This document shows, in pieces, positions 57,987 through 64,000 of a stretch of DNA of 64,000 nt; position 1 is the stretch's first letter, and every line of letters starts with the position of its first letter. The DNA comes from Gammaproteobacteria bacterium 54_18_T64 (GTDB lineage: Bacteria; Pseudomonadota; Gammaproteobacteria; Pseudomonadales; Porticoccaceae). The notes under the pieces were generated by a model. That model saw only the letters and a program-made list of their open reading frames with translations. It was not told where the DNA came from and made no database searches. A program made the translations under genes and the position numbers. Where the stretch lies: positions 23,217 to 87,216 of the forward strand of contig MAAU01000020.1 of assembly GCA_002162825.1 (NCBI GenBank), in the 5' to 3' direction.

Positions 57987-59045
57987 GTGGATCCACTTAG
58001 TCAGGCTTTATTGGGCGGTGTTGTCGCCCATGCGGCTGCGGGTCGTAAGCTCGGCTTGCGTGCCGCGGGCTGGGGTGCACTGGCCGGTGCTTTTCCCGAC
58101 ATTGATGTCGCCTTTAGTTTATTTGCCGACGATATCGCGCAGTTGCAGTTACATCGGGGTATTACCCACTCTCTTTTTTTTGGCCCACTCGTTGGCAGTG
58201 TGCTGGGGTGGTTATTTTGGCAAAGGGATCGCTCTAAAGGTGAATCGAGCTCATTGTTGAGCTGGTTCTCGGTGTTTGTCCTGGCACTGTTATCCCACCC
58301 CCTACTGGATGCTTGCACACCCTATGGCACACAGTTATTGGCGCCGCTTTCCGATGCGCGCTTTGCCTGGCATGCGGTGCCGATTATTGAGCCACTGTAC
58401 ACCGCTATTTTATTGCTTGGCATATTATTACTGCGCTTTGCGGGGCGTTTTGGCTGGCTGGTGTCGCTGTTAACCCTGGTATTGTCGAGTCAATATCTAT
58501 TGTGGGGTTGGGTACTCAATCAGCAGGCGATAGCTTTGGCGGCAAGCCAGTTAGCGCGTGATGGTGTCGTCGATGCGCAAGTTTATGCTTTCCCAACCTT
58601 TTTTCAGATGCCACTGCGAAGGGTGGTCGCTATAAGCAATGAGCAGGTTTATGTTGGTTTTATCACCCTTGACCAGAGCTGTGATATTGCCTGGGAGGTG
58701 CAAGCAAAGATGACACACCCGGCCATCGATGCCCTGCGCAACACGCGGGCCGGCAAGGTCTTTCACTGGTTTGCCGGTGGTCTTGTCGCGGAGCAGGTAA
58801 GGCGCACAGAGCAGGGCTTTGTCGCGCAGATGTCGGATTTACGCTATGGCAAAAGTACCGATGCGAGTCGTGGTATGTGGGGTGTGCGAGGGGGCTTTGA
58901 TGCCGAGGCAAGGGCCCTGGGTGAGGCGGGCCTGTATTACGGCGATATGAGTTTGAGTGTGGATGATGTTGTCACTGTGTGGCAGACGGCTTACCCGAGA
59001 GAGGCCGTTCGTTGCGCGAAAATTACCGCGATTGCGGGTACTTGA
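57987..59045 (+). CDS. Metal-dependent hydrolase, YdjM-like membrane family
   Basis: 'MDPLSQALLGGVVAHAAAGRKLGLRAAGWGALAGAFPDIDVAF', 'LHRGITHSLFFGPLVGSVLGW', 'LSHPLLDACTPYGTQLLAP'. GTG start. Confidence 0.9.
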   Translation: MDPLSQALLGGVVAHAAAGRKLGLRAAGWGALAGAFPDIDVAFSLFADDIAQLQLHRGITHSLFFGPLVGSVLGWLFWQRDRSKGESSSLLSWFSVFVLALLSHPLLDACTPYGTQLLAPLSDARFAWHAVPIIEPLYTAILLLGILLLRFAGRFGWLVSLLTLVLSSQYLLWGWVLNQQAIALAASQLARDGVVDAQVYAFPTFFQMPLRRVVAISNEQVYVGFITLDQSCDIAWEVQAKMTHPAIDALRNTRAGKVFHWFAGGLVAEQVRRTEQGFVAQMSDLRYGKSTDASRGMWGVRGGFDAEARALGEAGLYYGDMSLSVDDVVTVWQTAYPREAVRCAKITAIAGT

Positions 59046-59066
59046 ATTGGGGTGACCACCGCGTCA

Positions 59067-59657
59067 TTAGCGCCAGCGCTTTTCCCATGCGACCAGTACC
59101 CGCTCGGAATACCAGTACTGGCCGTAGCTGCCGTTGTAGCGGGCGAGGGCATCGGCCAGTCGGCCTTTTTCCCGCTTTAAATAGTGTTTGAGAATGGTGC
59201 AGCCGTAAAACAGGTTGGTGTCGGTATCGGTGAGGTTGTCATTGGGCCTGCCGATTTCTTTTTTCCAGAAAGGCATGATTTGCATTAAACCCTGGGCGCC
59301 GACACGGGACACGGCGTAGGGGTCGAAATGACTCTCCACCTCGATTAGCGCAAGCACGATTTCGGGTTGTAGTTCGGCCTTGGTCGCGGCGCGGTGGACT
59401 TTGCGCAGTAGTTCAAGGCGACGGTTTTTGTCGGGTAAAAAACGTGCCAGGCTATTGGATTTTGTCAGCAGCCAGACCTCGGCATCGTAGCGGTCATCAA
59501 AGCTATCGGCTTGATTCACCGTGTCACGCAATATTTTTAGTAACTCCGGATCACTCGCCTGGGCACTGAATGCCGACGGCGCTAGCAACAGGCCTGTTAG
59601 CAGCAGTGCTAACAGGCCGAGGAAGCGCCGAGGTTTGGGGCGTTTTAATAACAGCAT
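59067..59657 (-). CDS. Lytic transglycosylase domain-containing protein
   Basis: 'IVLALIEVESHFDPYAVSRVGAQGLMQIMPFWKKEIGRPNDNLTDTDTNLFYGCTILKHYL'. Confidence 0.93.
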   Translation of the reverse strand: MLLLKRPKPRRFLGLLALLLTGLLLAPSAFSAQASDPELLKILRDTVNQADSFDDRYDAEVWLLTKSNSLARFLPDKNRRLELLRKVHRAATKAELQPEIVLALIEVESHFDPYAVSRVGAQGLMQIMPFWKKEIGRPNDNLTDTDTNLFYGCTILKHYLKREKGRLADALARYNGSYGQYWYSERVLVAWEKRWR

Positions 59658-59705
59658 GTTTAGTTTGCAGAGCCAGCAGGAGCCGGCTTTAGAGGTTGAC
59701 CTTGA

Positions 59706-61424
59706 TTATTCGCTGCTAAGGGCCTTCGCCAAAAAGGCGTCGAGTTCAGACAGTTTAATATCGGAGCTTTCGGCGTCGCGACGGTATTTGTATTCGATAG
59801 CATCATTTTCCAGGCCTCGGTCGCCAATAACCAGGCGATGGGGAATACCCATGAGTTCAACATCGGCGAGCATAACACCGAGCCTGGCCTTCTTTTCGTC
59901 CATCAAAAGCACTTCGTGACCGGTTTCTCGCAGTTTTGTGTAGAGGGTCTCGCTGGCCTCGCGTACGGCCTCGGACTTGTGGGGGTTGATGGGAATGATG
60001 GCGAGCTGGAAGGGGGCCAGAGACTCGGGCCAGATAATGCCTTTGTCGTCGTGGTTTTGCTCAATGGCGGAGGCGACGATGCGGCTGACACCGATGCCGT
60101 AACAACCCATTAACATGGCCTGTTCCTTGCCATTTTCGTCGAGAATTTTCGCATTCATTGCATCGCTGTATTTAGTGCCCAGCTGGAAAATATGGCCCAC
60201 TTCAATGCCGCGTTTAATCTCCAGTGTGCCCTGGCCATCGGGGCTGGGGTCGCCGGCAAGCACATTGCGAAGATCTTCGACGCGCTCAGCAGCACAGTCG
60301 CGCTGCCAGTTAACACCCGTTAAATGGACGCTTTCTTTATTGGCACCGCAGACAAAGTCGCTGAGATGGGCGGCGCTGAGATCAATAATCACCGGAATGC
60401 TTAAACCGACGGGGCCGAGTGAGCCAACACTGCAGCCGGTGGCGGCGAGTACGGCCTGCTCACTGGCAAAGGTCAGTGGGTTGGCAACGCCCTCGAGTTT
60501 CTCCGCTTTAATGTCGTTTAGCTCGTGGTCGCCGCGAAGTACCAGTGCGATCAGGCTGTCATCTTCCTCGCCATTGACGATCAGTGTTTTAACGGTGCTG
60601 TTCGCCGCGCAGTCGAGGAAATTGCAAATGTCGTCGATGCTGTGCTGGCCGGGGGTGGCGATTTCGGCCATCTCCTGTGTGGCTGCTGGGCGGTCGCCGT
60701 TGGGGGCGACGGCCTCGGCCATTTCCACATTGGCGGCGTAGTCACTGCCGTTGGAAAAGGCGATATCGTCTTCGCCGGAGTCGGCCAGTACGTGAAACTC
60801 GTGGGAGAAACTACCGCCGATGCTGCCGGTGTCGGCGAGTACGGGACGGAAGTCGAGACCGAGGCGCTGGAAGATTTTGCAGTAAGCGGCGTGCATTACG
60901 TCGTAGGTTTGTTGCAGGCTCTCTGCCGTCGCATGAAAGGAATAGGCGTCTTTCATAATGAATTCGCGGGCGCGCATCACCCCAAAGCGGGGGCGGGTTT
61001 CATCACGAAACTTGGTTTGAATCTGGTAGAAGTTGGCGGGCAGCTGTTTATAGCTGCGGATTTCGCCGCGAATTAAATCGGTGATAATTTCTTCGTGGGT
61101 GGGGCCGAGGCAAAAGTCTCTGCCGTGGCGGTCGGCGATGCGCAGTAGCTCGCCGCCGTACTCCTGCCAGCGTCCGGACTCCTGCCATAGTTCTGAGGGT
61201 TGCACCACCGGCATGAGGACTTCCTGGGCCTCGGCCTTATCCATTTCTTCACGCACGATGGTCTCTACCCTGCGTAGTACACGCAGGCCCAGGGGTAGCC
61301 AGGTGTAGAGGCCGGAGGCGAGCTTGCGAATCAACCCGGCGCGAAGCATCAGCTGATGACTGATAACCTCGGCATCGGCTGGGGTTTCTTTCTGGGTGGC
61401 AATGAGAAAACGGCTGGCGCGCAT
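59706..61424 (-). CDS. proS: Proline--tRNA ligase
   Basis: '[86 protein letters not shown]' and YbaK-like insertion. Confidence 0.97.
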   Translation of the reverse strand: MRASRFLIATQKETPADAEVISHQLMLRAGLIRKLASGLYTWLPLGLRVLRRVETIVREEMDKAEAQEVLMPVVQPSELWQESGRWQEYGGELLRIADRHGRDFCLGPTHEEIITDLIRGEIRSYKQLPANFYQIQTKFRDETRPRFGVMRAREFIMKDAYSFHATAESLQQTYDVMHAAYCKIFQRLGLDFRPVLADTGSIGGSFSHEFHVLADSGEDDIAFSNGSDYAANVEMAEAVAPNGDRPAATQEMAEIATPGQHSIDDICNFLDCAANSTVKTLIVNGEEDDSLIALVLRGDHELNDIKAEKLEGVANPLTFASEQAVLAATGCSVGSLGPVGLSIPVIIDLSAAHLSDFVCGANKESVHLTGVNWQRDCAAERVEDLRNVLAGDPSPDGQGTLEIKRGIEVGHIFQLGTKYSDAMNAKILDENGKEQAMLMGCYGIGVSRIVASAIEQNHDDKGIIWPESLAPFQLAIIPINPHKSEAVREASETLYTKLRETGHEVLLMDEKKARLGVMLADVELMGIPHRLVIGDRGLENDAIEYKYRRDAESSDIKLSELDAFLAKALSSE

Positions 61425-61527
61425 AAGTGTTATTCCACTGAAGATAGGGCTTGATGTATTTTGGCGGCTATTTTACGGTGCCGTCGACGCTGGGTACAGC
61501 GCGGTTCTTAGAAAGGAGTAAGGGGTG

Positions 61528-61950
61528 ATGTTCCAGCTCGATGAGCGTTTGCAGAAAGATACACTATTAGTGGGGCGGTTTGAGCTATGCCTGTTATTGC
61601 TACACCGTGATGGCAACTATCCCTGGTGTATTTTGGTGCCCCAGCGCCAGGGTATTACGGAAATTCATCATCTTTCAGAGGCCGACCGGCAATTGCTACT
61701 GGCTGAATCGTCACTGCTGGCGGAGGCGCTGGAGTCGGTATTTTCGCCAGACAAGCTGAATATTGCCATGCTCGGTAATATCGTCGCCCAGTTGCATGTT
61801 CACCATGTGGCCCGATTTAAAACGGATGTCAGTTGGCCGGGGCCTATTTGGGGTGCGGCCCCGGTGCGTGAATATGCGGCGGGAGTGCTAGAGCAAAGGG
61901 TGGCGAGTCTACACAAGGCCCTGTTGGGGGAGTTAGAGATAGATAGCTGA
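61528..61950 (+). CDS. HIT domain-containing protein
   Basis: 'PWCILVPQRQGITEIHHLSEADRQLL', 'LNIAMLGNIVAQLHVHHVARFKTD' (HxHxH-like). Confidence 0.9.
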   Translation: MFQLDERLQKDTLLVGRFELCLLLLHRDGNYPWCILVPQRQGITEIHHLSEADRQLLLAESSLLAEALESVFSPDKLNIAMLGNIVAQLHVHHVARFKTDVSWPGPIWGAAPVREYAAGVLEQRVASLHKALLGELEIDS

Positions 61951-61995
61951 TGGCAGTGGGGTGCAGCGTTAGCATGACCCTGGCCGTACTCGAAA

Positions 61996-62029
61996 TAAAA
62001 AAAAGCCCCTCAGAGAGGGGCTTTTTTAG
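61996..62029. terminator. Rho-independent terminator between convergent genes
   Basis: AAAAAAAAGCCCCTC-AGA-GAGGGGCTTTTTT. Confidence 0.92.
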
Positions 62030-62058
62030 AAGAGCAGCTACCTGGTAAGGTCGGCGTG

Positions 62059-62439
62059 CTAGTTCGCCATATCTTTCAGGCCTTTTAGCGCAGTGACTTT
62101 AACGGCGGTACTGGCTGGCTTGGCAGCAAAAGTCGTCTCTTCACCGGTGAAGGGGTTGATGCCCTTGCGAGCGCGGCGCGCTGGCTTTTTAACGGTTTTG
62201 ATCTTTAACAGGCCGGGCAGGGTAAACTCGCCAACCGCGCGCTTTTTAATATGGCGCTCGATAACAATGCCCAGCTCTTCGAGCACCGCGCCAACCTGCT
62301 TGCGCGATAATTCTGTTTTCTCGGACAACTCATTGAGCAGCTGGGTTTTGGTGTAGCGCTCAGAAATTGCTACGATTTTACGTGCAGGTGCGGCTTTGGC
62401 TGGAGCTTTCTTCTTAGCGGGAGCTTTTTTGGCGGCCAT
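62059..62439 (-). CDS. HU/IHF-like DNA-binding protein with Lys/Ala/Pro-rich N-terminal tail
   Basis: 'MAAKKAPAKKKAPAKAAPARK' tail then 'YTKTQLLNELSEKTELSRKQVGAVLEELGIVIERHIKKRAVGEFTLPGLLKIKTVKKPARRARKGINPFTGEETTF'. Confidence 0.88.
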   Translation of the reverse strand: MAAKKAPAKKKAPAKAAPARKIVAISERYTKTQLLNELSEKTELSRKQVGAVLEELGIVIERHIKKRAVGEFTLPGLLKIKTVKKPARRARKGINPFTGEETTFAAKPASTAVKVTALKGLKDMAN

Positions 62440-62676
62440 GGTGTTTACCTTGCGTTTATTGTTTGATTGTTTGTCAGCGTTGAGGGCCTGAGTACATCAA
62501 GCAAAATTTTATGGCCCCTCGGGAAGCAATATATATAGTATCTATTGAGCTCAGGCAATAGAAATCCCTATAAAATAGCCTTTTTTTGGCAAAAAATATG
62601 ACTTTAGTTGTTTTACCCCCTCGTTGCGGGAAAGTAAGGCTGTGTTGGCGACTTTAAGCCGCTTGCCTAGCTGGGG

Positions 62677-62682
62677 TATAAT
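62677..62682 (+). promoter_or_regulatory. Candidate -10 box (TATAATGCGCGCC) upstream of fmdB-like/aspS
   Basis: Exact TATAAT with GC-rich discriminator ~120 bp upstream of the FmdB-like gene. Confidence 0.45.
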
Positions 62683-62800
62683 GCGCGCCTTTTTTGGACC
62701 AGCCTTCCCTGGATGCTTATCTTTCCAGGTGCTCGGTGGGCAACTGCTACAAAGTGGTTGCCGCCGCTGTGTCTGGCGTGTGAAGTGGAGTAAATAGACA

Positions 62801-63115
62801 ATGCCAATTTATGAATACCAATGTGAGTCCTGCCAGGAAACCCTCGAGGCCCTACAAAAGCTCAGTGACGCCCTGTTAACCGAATGCCCCAACTGTGGCG
62901 AGCAGGCCTTAAAGAAACAGCTGACGGCCAGTGCCTTTCGGCTCAGTGGTAGCGGCTGGTACGAGACCGACTTTAAAACCGGTGATAAAAAGAAGAACCT
63001 AGCCGGCGGTGACAGCGGCTCGAGTGCCGGTAATAAATCGTCCGACGGCGGCGCGAAAAAAGCCAGTGGCGCAAGCTCCGATAGCGGCAAAAAGGCGGCA
63101 TCGGCCAGCAGCTAA
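62801..63115 (+). CDS. FmdB family zinc-ribbon protein
   Basis: 'MPIYEYQCESCQETLEALQKLSDALLTECPNCGEQALKKQLTASAFRLSGSGWYETDF' plus low-complexity Ser/Gly/Lys tail. Confidence 0.92.
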   Translation: MPIYEYQCESCQETLEALQKLSDALLTECPNCGEQALKKQLTASAFRLSGSGWYETDFKTGDKKKNLAGGDSGSSAGNKSSDGGAKKASGASSDSGKKAASASS

Positions 63116-63200
63116 ACAGCTTGGTTTCATACATCTTATTTCAGCTTGCGGCACACCAGGCCGTTAATTTACCGATCGATATTTAGGAAACAGAGACATT

Positions 63201-64000
63201 ATGCGTTCGAGCTATTGCGGATTACTCGATACTACCTTCTTGGATCAAGAGGTCACTTTATGCGGCTGGGTCGATCGTCGTCGCGATCATGGCGGGGTGA
63301 TCTTTATCGATCTGCGCGACCGTGAAGGCATTGTGCAGATTGTCTGCGACCCGGACAGCGGTGAACACTTCAATACCGCCGACAGTGTGCGTGGTGAATA
63401 TGTCTTAAGAATCCGTGGTCGCGTGCGCGCGCGCAGTGCCGAAACCGTCAACCCACAGATGAAGACCGGTGAAATTGAGGTCTATGCCACCGATGTGGAA
63501 ATCCTCAACGCCTCAGAAACGCCGCCCTTTCAGCTCGACGAGCACACCAAGGTGGGTGAAGAGGTGCGTTTGTTGCATCGCTTCCTCGACCTGCGTCGCC
63601 CAGAGATGCAGGAGCACCTGTACTTCCGTTCCAAGGTCACCTCGGCGCTGCGCAACTTCCTCGACGACTCGGGCTTTCTCGATATCGAGACACCCATCCT
63701 GACCCGCGCAACCCCCGAGGGTGCCCGCGACTATCTGGTGCCAAGCCGCACCCACGAAGGCAAGTTCTTTGCGCTGCCCCAGTCGCCCCAGCTCTTTAAG
63801 CAGTTGTTGATGGTTTCGGGTTTTGACCGTTACTACCAGGTGGCGAAGTGTTTCCGCGACGAAGATTTACGTGCCGACCGCCAGCCCGAATTCACCCAGA
63901 TTGATATCGAAGCCTCCTTCGTTAACGATAAAGATATTATGGCCATCTCCGAGAAGATGATTAGCCAGGTGTTTTCGAACCTGCACAAGGTCGAGCTGGG
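63201..64000 (+). CDS. aspS: Aspartate--tRNA ligase (N-terminal part, truncated by window end)
   Basis: '[51 protein letters not shown]', '[14 protein letters not shown]', '[45 protein letters not shown]'; open frame to the window end. Confidence 0.97.
   Translation, partial: MRSSYCGLLDTTFLDQEVTLCGWVDRRRDHGGVIFIDLRDREGIVQIVCDPDSGEHFNTADSVRGEYVLRIRGRVRARSAETVNPQMKTGEIEVYATDVEILNASETPPFQLDEHTKVGEEVRLLHRFLDLRRPEMQEHLYFRSKVTSALRNFLDDSGFLDIETPILTRATPEGARDYLVPSRTHEGKFFALPQSPQLFKQLLMVSGFDRYYQVAKCFRDEDLRADRQPEFTQIDIEASFVNDKDIMAISEKMISQVFSNLHKVEL

Noticed and set aside
60525-61076. 183-aa plus-strand ORF over proS
   Set aside because: Antisense to well-supported proline--tRNA ligase.
1-64000. CRISPR array, prophage or transposase-bearing element
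   Set aside because: No regularly spaced direct repeats, phage structural genes or transposase-like ORFs recognised in the window.

Overview
This window is a gammaproteobacterial-type chromosomal segment with compact coding on both strands and no CRISPR array, prophage or transposase that I could see. From left to right it contains: the 5' part of a tandem-PAS sensor protein (minus, truncated by the window edge); TauE/SafE and amidohydrolase genes; a ~160-bp MITE-like hairpin element just upstream of a stand-alone HemD-family gene; HopJ family; a TetR-regulated RND efflux operon; RsmE and tRNA-Arg(CCT); an SLC13 permease; class II aldolase; a HupE/UreJ pair; a divergent cluster of poorly characterised periplasmic and membrane proteins (CxxCH lipoprotein, DUF6152-like, two DUF6644-like proteins, a 51-aa membrane peptide); CoA-transferase, SNF transporter and enoyl-CoA hydratase; a second RND pair; a ~10-kb oxidoreductase/hydrolase island (alpha/beta hydrolase, two LLM flavin oxidoreductases, three SDRs, two MBL hydrolases, zinc ADH, DUF2889, two tandem dodecin-like genes); a chemosensory operon (hybrid CheA, CheW, CheB, CheR, CheY, a CheX/CheC-like candidate, NIT-type MCP); and housekeeping genes (pseudouridine synthase, dinB, gdh, proS, HU-like, fmdB-like, partial aspS). 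The best candidates for under-described biology are the flavin/dodecin catabolic island, the CheX-like protein in the chemosensory operon, the DUF6152/DUF6644 redox cluster, and the MITE-like element. All functional calls are from reading translated motifs; no database search was run.
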